A stretch of DNA of 64,000 nucleotides from Vandiemenella viatica (lineage: Eukaryota; Arthropoda; Insecta; Orthoptera; Morabidae): positions 180,260,437 to 180,324,436 of the forward strand of contig JARYHS010009186.1 in the NCBI GenBank assembly GCA_031002005.1, given 5' to 3'. The notes under the pieces are model-generated. The model saw nothing but the letters and a program-made list of their open reading frames with translations. It ran no database searches and was not told where the DNA came from. This document shows, one piece after another, positions 43,551-55,453 of this stretch; positions within the stretch are counted from its first letter, which is position 1, and each line of letters begins with the position of its first letter. The translations under genes and the position numbers were made by a program.

Positions 43551-43747
43551 TCAAGACTCGTGTTTTTCGTCGTCCACCCTGGACTCATATCTCTTGGCAT
43601 AGGCTCCAGTAGGGTCGAATTTGGCCTCCAGAGCTTTCCAGTCGTCTGGCAGGTGTTCTTTCAGGTACTCTATGACCCTCTGTGCTCCTTCCTTCTGCTT
43701 GTCCGTGCAGCTGGAGCACTCGTTGGTCAAAGCGTCAGGCAGGGCCT
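43551..43747 (-). CDS. Chemosensory protein gene 2, exon 2
   Basis: On the minus strand, acceptor TTGACAG, then E-ALPDALTNECSSCTDKQKEG, RVIEYL, DDWKALEAKFDPTGAYAKRY and a charged tail ending HES before TGA. Pairs with exon 1 at 47048-47237 across a phase 1 intron of 3300 bases. The complete protein is 128 residues, the usual CSP length, with all four cysteines (C-X8-C-X18-C-X2-C). Likely a small secreted carrier of hydrophobic ligands. The acidic, longer C-terminal tail differs from the other CSPs here. Confidence 0.92.
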
Positions 43748-44214
43748 CTGTCAACAAAAGTTCCGTTTGAAGAGTACCTATATAACAACATTCTTACTCA
43801 AAGCAATAAACGTTGAAAACGCAAATTTAAAAATGCAGTGAATGTTATCTTAGTCTTATTTACTGCCTGCAACTATAATTTGGGCAAAAAGATTATTTAA
43901 CTTCTCCAACGTCGCAAAACAAATTTTTATTGTTTTGTATCAAACTTTTTACTTTAAAGAGAAAGTTTGTGTTCATTAATATAGTAACTATTTTTAGAAG
44001 GGTTAAATTAACTTTTTATTTAAGATGTTTTTATAACAAAACACAATAAATCCAACAAATTTCTGAAAATAATTTAAAATATTTTAACAAATAAATTTCA
44101 GGCTTTTTTTAAATTTTTAGATATACTTTAATTATTTTCCTATGTTTTGATCTAGAAGTCACAGAGTCACTGACTGGTATAATTTATCAAGGAAAATTAT
44201 TAATAATTTACAAA

Positions 44215-44345
44215 AAAACGCTAAAAGAATTTAGAATTAAGTTCCTAGAAAGTAAAAACGTGTGGGTACAAGAAATCGGAAAAATGGGTGTGTAAGGAAA
44301 TTTCCACTGGATCGTGCAGAGAGCTCCTTCGTAATTTTTTTTAAA
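44215..44345 (+). mobile_element. CR1/Jockey-like LINE 3' end remnant
   Basis: Only the 3' UTR block survives (GTGGGTACA, AAATGGGTGTGTAAGGAAA, then a T/A-rich tail), matching 15840-15950. Confidence 0.55.
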
Positions 44346-45931
44346 AATTACCCTTACAACCCCCCTTGTTTGAAGAAATATCTACATATTGATAGTGTTG
44401 TCAGTGACGTTTATTAGTCTGTAACCACGAAAGTAAGCATTTAAAAATGCAATTACATTACATTTCATGAATTCAATCAGTTGAAAATATAACTTACAGA
44501 AATGAAAACAAGTAGTTTTAAATACAGTCGATACAATGGAAGAATTTCATTTTCTTAGGTAATAGCGTTTTTGGGACGGACCCATGTTTTTACTTTACAG
44601 AGAAAAATATATCTTAATCCTCTATTTGTCGAGCTCTAAACATCGATAGCCAAGACACTACAACAGAAATGTGTTTTGACTCCATTTATTTAAATATGAC
44701 TCTTTTAGAATATAATTTTAGAAGTTTTTAAATAAGATATTTGGTCTTCAGTCAACTAAACGCATATCGTATCATACTTCTTTAAGACAATATATAACAA
44801 TATGAATGTCTGCTACTTAAATTTATTTGTTAATTATGCTAAACCGTTTTGTACTTATAACTGCGCTCATTTACACGTTTTTGGCTTATCAGTTTTTAAT
44901 GATCGCCATTACCGTAAAGTGATTATATTATAGCTTCAAAGACTTCGTTAGAATATTTGTAATAACGTTTGCTCGTTTAATCATATCATAATCACAAATT
45001 ACAAAATTTACTTGTCTTAACATTGTAAGAAATACCAATAGGTCCATTATTCATACCTTATGAAGCATGTATGACTCCAACGTTTTAAAAATCAGATGCT
45101 AGTAAAATATTTACGAAAACAAAAGGTATTCTATCTCCCATCCCTTTCACAGCCAAATATATTTAGAGTATTACTAACACAGAATGCTTACTGTTTTATC
45201 CTATAATACTCCGGTATTTTCAACAATGTAATTTAAGTATTTTCAGAACGTTTGTTGGTTCCAACACAATTTACCCTTACGCCGATTCTGACTACTGGCA
45301 ATATCTTGTACTTGTAGCTTAGAAGTTAATCAAATTTGTTCTATTAATATGATTTTTATATTATTTTCAGAATTCAAAATGTATACTTCGTCCAATTTAT
45401 GCTTGGTGAAATTATAAATTACAGCCTATTTTACGCGCCCTATGTTTCGTCCCAGAATTCCGGCAGTCAACTTGAATTAAGATTGCAACTTCTAAGCATG
45501 TATAGTAAATCTATTTAAATGTAATCCACATTTGCACCGAAGCTGTCACAACATGAAGCCGTCGTTCTCAACAAACGAACGTCTATTGTGGGTGGTAGGA
45601 GTTAATTTCTTCATACACAATTCTACTGCCCCATTCAAAAAATTATTAAAACAATGAACATTATTGCCTTTTACAAAATACAGCTGCAAATTTTTATTTT
45701 TAAATTTGTTTTGTTTGCAACATATTTCTCACTATGATTACTATCCATCATATATTGAAGCTATATCAAAAATTTACTATAGATATATTATTTGACAATT
45801 TTCACAAAACTTAACAACCGTATGGTTTTGCAGCCGTGTTTCAAATTCCACCATGAGTGCTCAGACGTAATTAAATATTGAGAAGCAGATGGTTCGAACA
45901 TGGTGTGGATGATGGTCAGCAATTGCTGTTA

Positions 45932-46006
45932 TGGCCTCCACGCTTTCCCGATCTGACCCAATTTGCTTTTTTGGTGTGGGTTTATCAGGAAGATTCAGTG
46001 TTTTAG
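45932..46006 (+). pseudogene. Mariner-like transposase remnant
   Basis: Reads WPPRFPDLTQFAFLVW followed by VYQEDSVF and a stop. This resembles the WPxRSPDLxPxDFFLW catalytic-region signature of Tc1/mariner-type transposases. No frame extends beyond it. Confidence 0.5.
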
Positions 46007-47047
46007 CCCCTTCTACCGACAAACCAGCGCTTTTGAACAGATTGGTAGGGATTGGCTGCTGGGATTGTTGTAAGAACTTGATAATCCGCTTGATAATCCA
46101 CTTGATATAATCAGAATCAGGATATACAGCACATGTAAAATATCATAAGAACTTTTGGAGTTTTTCTGTTTGAATGTAAAGTTTTGTGAGAATATGTTAA
46201 ATAAAAGAGCTACATTAAATTTGTGTAACAACTCTCATAGCTCCAATTATTATTGAATTATTTTACTTTATTGTTATAAGTATCCTGACTAAATGTATTA
46301 GTGTTTGTAACCTGATTTGTATTATTATCGGATTTCCGCAGAATGCAGTTTTATTTAGTAAACTGTGTAGCATAGTGTTATTATCTTTAAGTAATTGTGT
46401 AACAATCTTTGATCCGGCCCATATCTCAGCGTGTAAATTTTTAAGAAAATAATTGAATGAATTTAGTGGTTTTCATTTGGAGACTCTTTTATCATTGCTT
46501 TAATTAAACCGTACTACCTTTCAATTGCTTGCTGACAATAAGTGTTTGATTACCTTCAACTACATCAGTAAATGAGAGTGCAGCTTGCACTGGTTGAGAA
46601 GTGAAAACTGTGCCTTTTCCGTTCAAAATGGCACGCTGCTACTTTAGTTAGTGTGGAAATGCTAATAAGTCATATGTTTTGTCGGTAACTGTCACATTAA
46701 TCCACAGTAATTGGGTGATGGTAGCTCATAAATCGCTTCAGTCATTTTTAATAACCCTGTATATATAACCCAGAGCTATTTTCTGAGCAGAAATATATGG
46801 AACCGGAATAGAAATAAAAATTTTAACTTGAAACGAATTGTCAACTTATTATGATTATTTACTACTGAATATTTCGCCGCTGTCTTTATAAAGGATGTTG
46901 AAGGGCTTTTCTGTTCCCCAATATCTTTCATGATTAATTAATTTCGATTTGCAGAGTCCAAAAAAATCCAAGTAACAATTTTATCAGCTACGCAGGCAGA
47001 CGTGCTGCTATTAGATAACTCCAAGGACTTGCAGCCCTGAGGCTTAC

Positions 47048-47237
47048 CCTTGAGCTCCTTGCCCTCTGCAGTGCAAGTGGAGTCGGAGTCCTGCAGTAGA
47101 CAGTGGATGTATTTCGATCGCAGACGTTCGTTGGCCATGACCTGGTCGACGTCTATGCCGTCGTACCTCGTCGTGTATGCCCCCACGTCGACGGTCGACA
47201 TAGTCCACAACACCACCAGCAGGACTGTAGCCTTCAT
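47048..47237 (-). CDS. Chemosensory protein gene 2, exon 1
   Basis: The start at 47237 opens on a signal peptide (residues 1-20, ending VDVGA). Then come YTTRYDGIDVDQVM, NERLRSKYIHC and Cys-X8-Cys (HCLLQDSDSTC), KELK and donor GTAAGC, phase 1. A longer in-frame start at 47321 is rejected because the TATA box lies inside that extension. Confidence 0.93.
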
Positions 47238-47305
47238 CACTGACGACGAATCCTTCCCTCGCCGGCTCGTGTGCAGTATCTCAGTTTGCAGATCCTTACT
47301 CGACC

Positions 47306-47313
47306 TTTTTATA
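47306..47313 (-). promoter_or_regulatory. TATA box of CSP gene 2
   Basis: TATAAAAA on the minus strand, about 70 bases upstream of the start codon at 47237. Confidence 0.8.
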
Positions 47314-47918
47314 CCAACCACACACGAGACAGTCGCATAATTAAGGCGACAAAATCTTAAAATGTTTCAGTGACGTTCTTCCGGTCTCAAACAGGTTCCG
47401 TGGATCTTGTTGACTACCTATTTCGCATGCGGAAAATAAGGTGTAAAAAGTTTTTAATTGGCCTGTGCGAAATGGCAATTCCTTACTCGTGACGGTTAAA
47501 AATACTTTAATGCAAGCAGCGTAAACAAAGAGCTATACGTGTCTGAATAATTATCCTGGACAAAATTGATACGTACATATTATTAGCCTTCACAAGAAAT
47601 TTTTTATTAGGTAGTAACATTGATGAAAAGGATTTTGCTAATTAAATACTGACGTAATGTGTTTTCCTTCTTCTCTTTTATTTAACGCCTTTCAGAAACA
47701 ATGTTTTCATGAAATTTAAATCATGTTGATAAAACCATCTAACCAACGAGGAGAGAAGTTCATTAACAAATTTGAAACTGTAATCTTTCTCATTTTCATT
47801 ATTTCCATTTTCTTGCGTATTGGTCAAAATATCGGTTGGTACCACCAAAACGCGTTGTCTCTTCACCACGTCTACCGTTCATATATCTTTCTAGGTGATT
47901 ATGGGTCAATACAAATCA

Positions 47919-48155
47919 TTTTTTTTAACTGCTTAACGTCTCCTATAACAACTAGGTCTTTAGAGACGGGAAAGGATGGGGGGCAAGGAATGGGAAGGAA
48001 TTCGGCCATGGCCTTCTGAAGGAAGCATCCCGGCATTCACCTGGAGTGATTTGGGGAAACCATGGAAAACCCAAATCTGGATGCCCTGACGGGGATTCGA
48101 ACCGCCGTCCTCCCGAATGTGAGGCCAGAACGCTAGCCGTTACACCACCACTCTC
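47919..48155 (-). mobile_element. SINE family 1, full-length copy
   Basis: Minus-strand copy with head, body and tail as in 5035-5278. Flanked by the perfect 15-mer GGTCAATACAAATCA (47904-47918 and 48156-48170), so fairly recent. Confidence 0.9.
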
Positions 48156-48714
48156 GGTCAATACAAATCAGTGTGTTAAAACACTGTGTTCTAAATGACG
48201 CTCTCCATTCATAACTAAACAAGTGTTTCGATATTACGAACCGATGATCAAATTTTTACGCTAAGGTTTACTTACTTAAAAAATACTGCCACAGCTATGA
48301 TCGCTGCAATGTCTCGAAGCCAGCGTCACGTTAATGAGATCTCTGAAAGTAACTTTAAGCAAGAGAATCTTAAGTTCTGATGTTTTCCACACAAAGCTCT
48401 TTTATAGACATGGAGATATTTTAGAAATATATCAATAAAAAGACTGATATCACTCAATTAAGTTTAAGGGTTGGAATATTTTCTACAGCGGAAAAATGTT
48501 TGTTATATAACTAATTTTCGAAGATTTCATCTATAATACAATACAGTACTCCTGGATGATACGTGAAAGTATTGTGTAAAATTTACTAACTACTGCTGAA
48601 TTAATGATTAGAGTCTTTTTTGGAGAGTGGTACTATTTCATTAACAAAACAGAATTAAGTTTCAAAATACTGTCACGTTATCACCTTTCCAGCAGTCAGC
48701 AGACGACTGTTATT

Positions 48715-49040
48715 GAAGTGAGTCATGGGAGTGTGCAAGGTATATATTCATGATGAAGAGTGGAAATATATTGGTGGAAAAATTAAGAGAGATGCCTGGA
48801 AGGGTAAAGATGGCCATGACCAGAAGCTGGCACTTGATTTCAGGCATAAGGGTTTGCGAAAATTTTCTTTCATAGGGTAAGGGATTGGAATAAATTGCCA
48901 AGAGAAGTGATGAATAATTTGCCGAAAACACTTAAAGAGTTAAAATTAGTAGAGGGCAAAATTAAGTAGGAATAGGAATGGAGTAAGACGGATGTTTACG
49001 GAGATTGCCACCGAATCCTGCACTCCAACGTAATTTTATC
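48715..49040 (+). mobile_element. CR1/Jockey-like LINE 3' fragment
   Basis: Plus-strand copy of the 15345 family: GTGTGCAAGGTATAT-like text, then coding for DAWKG, KDGHDQKLALDFRHKG with a one-base shift, followed by the 3' UTR block and an ATTATTATT tail. Confidence 0.7.
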
Positions 49041-49049
49041 AATTATTAT

Positions 49050-50470
49050 TATTATGATTACTGGGACTTCTATCATTGCACCTACAGATGTTCGTAGACG
49101 AGAAGTTGAATGGTAGTCCCGAGGGACTTCTGCCATCCATTCTAGATCTCAACTACGTGCGGCGTAAAATTGGTTTCGCCACATCAACACCCCCTGTTAG
49201 AAGAATCCAGCATCTCAAACTTTTGCTCTTCATTAAATATTCTGCGTTTTTGCTCTTGGAACTTTAATGTTTATAATTTAACTGTTATCATCTGTAATCA
49301 CTGCATCTACACCGCAGTAGAGTCGCTGACACAGTCGAAGCACTTTCAGTTATAGCTCCGAGAGCCGCAAGTTGAGAGATTCTGTAGTTTGAAACCGTTC
49401 AGAAAGAAAGAAACAGACCACTGTAGACAAAAGTCGAGAAGAAGATATAAACAAATGGGATGTCATATTTGTCTGCAGATGTGAGGTGTAAAAATCAGCT
49501 TTTATCAGTTTCAAAGTAGCAAATCAAAGAGAGCGACCACCTCAGTGGGCTCGATTAATAATTCCAAGTGTGCCGCTGCAAAAGCTGCTAGCAAGTTGTT
49601 CTAATTTCAGGAAACCTGTACATCTTCAACAACGATGTCAGTGACATAAGATGCCAAAGGCTCAAGAAAAACCTGTTAAATCACAAGTTGGCAGCTATAT
49701 ATCTTGTCGTTTAACACCTTGAGTATCAAAAGTCAAAGTGCGTTCAATTCCGGAGCAGGGTTCACTATGGAGGGTGTTACACCTCCATACAAGCGTCCCG
49801 AGGAGATGAAATGGGGTGGTTTCCAGCTGCCTTCACTTATCTAAAAGTGTTCGTAACTGCTACTGTAAGTGTGGATGATTGTGATCGTACGTATGTTTAG
49901 TATAGGTGTTCTTTGTGCAGCGTGAGTGTGTAATCTCGTGCTGGCTCATTCATTCCCACTCTTCCGAAAGGTACCCAGGAATCCGTCGAGTCTTAACTCC
50001 CTATTCAACGGAAATATCTCCATCAACAGCGTGTAATGTCCTCATTCAACGGGCACCGCTGAAGGTTTGGGATTTAACGTAGGTACACTATGATTCCTAT
50101 CTGTTGGAAAATTCAGGTTTTGCGTAATTTCTTCCATCACAATGGCTTGAACCAGCTAACCTGGTGCTAAGCGCCGGATCCCCCATTTGTGGCTCCACAA
50201 CCTGGGGCCAAAGGAGGGGGCATCCTGTATAAATATTGCAAATTATTGCCACGCGTCAGCCCGTTAAAACGTGACTTGCTGTCACATTTGTGTGAATGAT
50301 ACTTAATGACGAAGATTAGGACACTAAACGGGTAATTGGCATCCACTTACTCGAAGTATTAACATTGTACCTCCTGTTACATTCATGTTAAAGTTAGGTT
50401 ATGAAAATGAACTGCTGCAATGACTTTTCAGAGCTGTTAACTTCATGGCCATTTATTGTTAGCAACTAGC
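49050..50470. other. Intergenic stretch, no gene seen
   Basis: Mixed composition. Short GC-rich palindromic words near 50170-50220 (around CCCCCATTTGTGG) are not assigned to an element. Confidence 0.45.
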
Positions 50471-50479
50471 TGGCGCCCA

Positions 50480-51560
50480 CGACTTCGTTCGTGTTTGTAA
50501 AGAATTTGGATTGACAGCTCCGACATGTAACCACCATAGTGCACGATGGGAGACTTGATTTTAATGCCACACACAAACATTAGTATTTATGGCTGCAAAG
50601 TGAAATATAGGGACACACATGTATTTGGTCGAAATTTGAAAAGCCGTCCGTCTACCAATTTCAACCAACATATCACCCACACCCAATAGCTACCAACATG
50701 ACACCATCTTGGTGCACGCTGGGTCATTGGAGGTTAATGTCACACACAATAACCAGTGGACTGCGTTAGGTAGTTTTGACTGTGGAATGAAATGTCTATT
50801 ACCAGGTCCACCACTTTCAACTACCATATCTACCACATCCCCACCGCTACCGACATGCAATCACAATAGTGCACGGTGAAAAACACCAGGTTACTGCCAC
50901 ACACAAACGCCCGTGTCTGCACTTGGTAGTTCTGGCTGCAAGTTGAAACACAGGGACACACACGTATTTAGTCGAAATGCGAAAGTGTCCCAGGTCGACC
51001 ACTTTCAACCACGATATCTCCCACACCCCCATAGCTACCGACATCTACCAAACCATACTCCACGATGAGAGATTTGATGCTACTACCACACACAAACACC
51101 AGTGATCTGCGTTATGCAGTTGTGGCAGCAAAGTGAAATATACGGACACATATGACTTTGGTCGAAATACGAAAATATCCTTGATCAACCACTTTCATCC
51201 ACCATATCTCCCAAACCCGCACAGATATCGAAAATCGGCCAACGTTGTGCACGATCGGTGAATGTATGCTACTACCACACACAAATACCAGTGATCTGCG
51301 CTGGATACGTTTGGCTAAAAAGTGATAAATAGGGACACACACGTCTCTGGGCGAAATGCGATAGTGCCCCGGTCGACCACATTTAACCACCATATCGCCC
51401 ACACCCCCGTAGCTACCGACATCTGATCAACATAGTGCACGATAGGTGAAGGGATGCTACTACCATACACAAACACCAATGGTCTGTGCTATGTATTTGT
51501 GGCATGAAAGAGAAGTATATGGACACACAAGTCTATGGTAGAAATATCACATCGACCACC
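50480..51560. repeat. Degenerate tandem repeat, ~157-190 bp units
   Basis: At least six diverged units anchored on GTGCACG-like words at about 50539, 50712, 50869, 51057, 51247 and 51435 (spacings 173, 157, 188, 190, 188). Each also carries CCACACACAAA, GGGACACACA, TCGACCACTTTCAACCA-like and CATATC.CCCACACCC-like words. Reads like a locally expanded satellite or repeat-rich transposon interior. Confidence 0.8.
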
Positions 51561-51563
51561 TTT

Positions 51564-51566
<3 letters not shown>

Positions 51567-51618
<52 letters not shown>

Positions 51619-51635
51619 GTGTGTGTGTGTGTGTA
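51567..51635. repeat. (TA)n followed by (GT)n microsatellite
   Basis: About 45 bases of alternating TA, then GTATATATATGTGTGTGTG. It abuts the tandem repeat. Confidence 0.9.
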
Positions 51636-52117
51636 AGATTTATCACTTATTTTGTTTTCATCAATTGAGAATTCATCTATAGTGCGAATGTGAAAAGAAC
51701 ATCTATATATTAATACGCTAAGCGAAAACTTTGGAAACATTTTTCAGAATATTGCGCGCACGGAGAAGTGTGAGATTTGGCATAGTTAAAGTTTATATGG
51801 AGAAGACGTGCATAAAGCCAAAATGTACATGTAATATGTGTTAAAAATACATTAAATTAAATAAAATAAATCCTTCGTTGTATACATTCAATTGTTTTTA
51901 AGTGGCAACGACACTTAGCGATTCTGCCAATATCTGTGATCTTTGGTCAACAGTAAAAAAAAAAATATAAGCATAGTTAAAACATGTTACAAATACATTA
52001 TTAAATGAAAAATAAATTCGCGAACGTGTGTGTGAGTGAAATCGGATCTGAGTCAACTATGTGACGTGTATTTCCAGCTTTGAGATACTCTGTGGTCTTT
52101 GGTGAAACCAAAGAATT

Positions 52118-52337
52118 GAGCTTAATCTCTGAATTTACATAGAAGCAACATTTCGAAACGGCCACAGAACAGCCAGTTACTGCCATAGCTTCATATGGCA
52201 GAGTCGTTGGAGTTTATTGTCTTTCGACATATTTACTCCTCCCTCAGATGATTGTGTTGATCTTCGCGGTCGATGTTGTCCTCGCGGTGGCTTGAGCTTA
52301 ATCTCTGGAATTTACATAGAAGCAACATTTCGAAACG
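52118..52337 (+). repeat. Direct pair of ~45-bp repeats
   Basis: GAGCTTAATCTCTG followed by AATTTACATAGAAGC and AACATTTCGAAACGG appears at 52118-52160 and again at 52292-52337 with one extra base. Confidence 0.8.
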
Positions 52338-52535
52338 GAGTATATTCGGAATTCATTAAATCGTGATTTAGATATACGATGTTACAATGATGCAGTTCAA
52401 ATTGATGTATCTGTAATATGATGGAGAGCCACCATTTGAACGGAATCTGGTAGTTAAAAAAAAAAAAGTGAGTACATGAATGGCAGCAAAGTCTTTATAT
52501 ACTGAGTTTAGCATTACGTCGGAACCTACAAATAT

Positions 52536-53075
52536 TGTCCTGTCGGTCTGAAATTTGGTACACACATTCCTTAGGCGAAAATATTTGATTTAAAGTGTAT
52601 ATCGTAAGCTTCGAATATGTTGAAATGAGGAAAAATCACTCGAAATGTGGGTAGATGCATACATGTTATTACGCAAGAAATACACGTTCATAGATGTTAA
52701 CATTTATTCCACGTGTTTTTCAGTCTTCATTATTGAATAAAAACTGCTTTCCACATGCAAATTGCAGATAGATTAAAAGTAGAAAATCATGTAACATTTA
52801 CGATTTCTCTGTGCGGGCTGACATTGTTTTTCAGTGCTAAGATATATTGCATGGTGTCTACCGTAACTAATAGCAGTTGTGGTTAGGTTGAAATGCAGCC
52901 TGGACCAAGAATTAAGAGTAAGAAACACACAGAAATAATATCGACATGTAATAACGTGTATTTCTTGCTTAATAACATGTGTGCATATACCCACATTTGA
53001 AGTGATTTTTCCTCATTTTCACGCATTCGAAGCTTACGTTGGAATGTATGTACTAAACTTTATACAGATAGGACA
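52536..53075. repeat. Large imperfect inverted repeat
   Basis: Arms 52536-52702 and 52937-53075 share TAAGCTTCGAAT, GAGGAAAAATCACT, AATGTGGGTA, ACATGTTATTA and AAGAAATACACGTT words in mirrored order, around a 234-base middle. No coding frame. Possibly a fold-back or MITE-like element. Confidence 0.75.
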
Positions 53076-53109
53076 GTTTTGGTAAAGTTGCAGTTTACTC
53101 ACCATTCGG

Positions 53110-55262
53110 TTTTATCGCGACTGAGTGTACTTTCAGCGATGTGCATTGTAAGCTACCAGAGACATTAGTTTTTTGTTATAATGTAAACAGTAGTAGTTGT
53201 AGTAATTAACTTAATGAATTATGGTCGAATTTCGACCACTGGGCGATCTCTAGTAATTGATAATATTGCTTGGATTGACGAAATGAATTGTCTTTGAGGC
53301 TAAAACACACTTACCAGGAACATACTATGAGCTCCGTATAAAATTACAAAATTCACGTTCAAGTAGAGAAACCTTCCCTTTGATTAAATGCTGATGGATT
53401 AGAAACATTTATGCATGCTCTCGGCAATCGTCAGAAACTGCACTATAACTGCTTCAATAGACAAAATTATCCCATTGCAAGTAAATATTGTTTTTCAGTT
53501 TGGTGTTATTACAAGTTCGTTAATAGCAAAAGCAACCGTTGAACAATTTTTTCGTGCACTTTAGTCTTCTCGCAGAAGATATACTGAAAACAAGTTTCTA
53601 ATTGGGATCATTATAGCTTTTAGAGAATGTTTTCTTCCGAGTAAGTTTCTGTGGGAAAAATTTATATAGAATATTCTTCAGTATTAACTACTGTTTTTCC
53701 GTTATCGTGAACAGACTAAAAACTGTAATGATTCAGTATTATGTCTTGAGCTGTTTTTGAAATTCTGGTTCAGTGATTGGGTCTACGTACTAGCCTGCTT
53801 TCAGGAATGGAATATACAGATGCAGTAGAAATTTTGTCCCCCAGACTTAGAAAACGCAGGAATTCGGCAAAGAATCACACAATTATAAAATCGAAACTTT
53901 TAATTTTTCTACGTATTAATAAAAGTTAAATACGAGAAGAAAACATTTTAATTCCCTTTTCTGCAAATATTTAAGTAATCGTCATATGGAGAGAGTTACT
54001 GCACCACTGACTCCGAATCCCAGAATTCTGACTACTTTAAGAGAGTGTAACAAATGGTGAAAAAACGAAAATAATTCTAGATCTTAAAATAAAAATAAAA
54101 CAACTGCTGAAAGACAGAACCAAATAGATAATACCCCTTAATATCAGAATCACAAGTACAGCACCTCTATTCCTTGTTGTACAAATGTTTCTATACATCC
54201 GTCTTGCATACGAATCAGAAGCAGCTTATGTACTAATTTGCCTAAAAGAAGATTCACATGAGAGTTACAAAACTGATTCTGTTAATTTCAACATGCCATT
54301 TAAAGTGTATTATTAAGAATGACGGAAAGTTTTTACCGTCTATTTTGATGAGGGCCTTTGCAAAAGTAATCGTACTAGACATTACAGAACATGTAACTTA
54401 ACGAAAATTTGTTATTCATCAATATCCATAAGTAAATGTAAGAGTATAACTACATTTACAGTTAAAAGAACGCTCGCACAGTTGGTTCAGTTGCTTGAGA
54501 CACCGTGATGGTGTCCGCCGCTGACAGGGTGTTGGATACAGTGGGACCTGAAGGTGGAAGAAACTTCTATCAGAATTTGGCTGGCAGGGTGAATAGACCT
54601 GAATGGACAGGCACTCTACTTTCTCCATCTCTCATTTCTACTATCGCTCTCCACTTTCTTCATTTCTACTTTCTCCATCTCTCATTTCATACAATATAAC
54701 AACTCTTTATACTGAACATACATTATCACAGTCACCCACAGGTACCGTAACATATACGAAAATAAAATGGGGAAGGAAAACCACCTCAAATCATCTTCCT
54801 AAGGGAGTTCTTATGCAGATTTACACCCTCCATGATACCTCCTACGAGCAGAATGGTACCTGGCATCATAGCGAGAAGAAGAAGTTAAAAGAATATATTT
54901 ATTTGTCACAAACATTTGACGTTTTGTTCAGATCTTACAACAGTGAACCTTATGTTGAACGGAGAGGCCATATTTAACTGCTGACTCTTTAAATGGTGTT
55001 CTAATTTAATTATAAAGTTACTTAGTTTTCCTGTTGATAATCGTAAGAGATAATTTTAAGAAAAATTTTCAGATAATAATAGTTTTCCGTTATTGAGTGC
55101 CCAAATTGTGTCTATAACATTAGTCAATTTCTGAATTTAAATAAAAAAATCCAAAGTTGTAACAAGGAATTTCTATTTCATAGATGTATTTTGTACAGTT
55201 GCTTATAAATAACGTTCTATTTCATCGGGTTAACAAGAATGGCAACATGTCATCACAGTGAT
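53110..55262. other. Intergenic stretch, no gene seen
   Basis: AT-rich. The frames at 54419-54977 have no recognisable domain. Confidence 0.5.
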
Positions 55263-55453
55263 TTAGGCGGTGACCTTCTTCAGCTCGGCGTCGTACTTCT
55301 TCTGGTAGCTGCCGGAGGGGTCGTATTTGCTCTCCAAAGCCTTCCACAGGTCTGGCTTGTTCTTGATGAGGAAGCCGACAACCTTGTATGCTCCGTTCTT
55401 CTGCTTCTCATTGCAGCTGGCGCAGTCGTTGGTCAGTGCATCGGGTATAGCAG
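55263..55453 (-). CDS. Chemosensory protein gene 3, exon 2
   Basis: On the minus strand, acceptor GTTTGCAG, then A-AIPDALTNDCASCNEKQKNG, YKVVGFLIKNKPDLWKALESKYDPSGSYQKKY, DAELKKVTA and TAA. Combined with 58381-58570 it gives a 126-residue CSP with four cysteines. The splice codon is Ala (GCT), where the other CSPs here have Glu. Role: secreted small hydrophobic-ligand carrier; the specific ligand cannot be told from sequence. Confidence 0.93.

Larger units (their letters stand above)
43748..47047 (-). other. Intron of CSP gene 2
   Basis: AT-rich, phase 1. Holds a LINE 3' remnant (44215-44345) and a transposase remnant (45932-46006). Nothing else recognised. Confidence 0.7.

Noticed and set aside
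47238..47321. Longer N-terminus for CSP gene 2 starting at 47321
   Set aside because: The extension covers the TATA box and would put a charged segment ahead of a good signal peptide. The start at 47237 gives a standard secreted CSP.
50480..51560. CRISPR-like array
   Set aside because: Repeats are long, diverged and contiguous with no constant short repeat or unique spacers, and the DNA is from an animal nuclear genome.
54419..54977. Overlapping frames that might be a small gene
   Set aside because: No signal peptide, domain, splice pattern or family resemblance, and frames on both strands are equally long.
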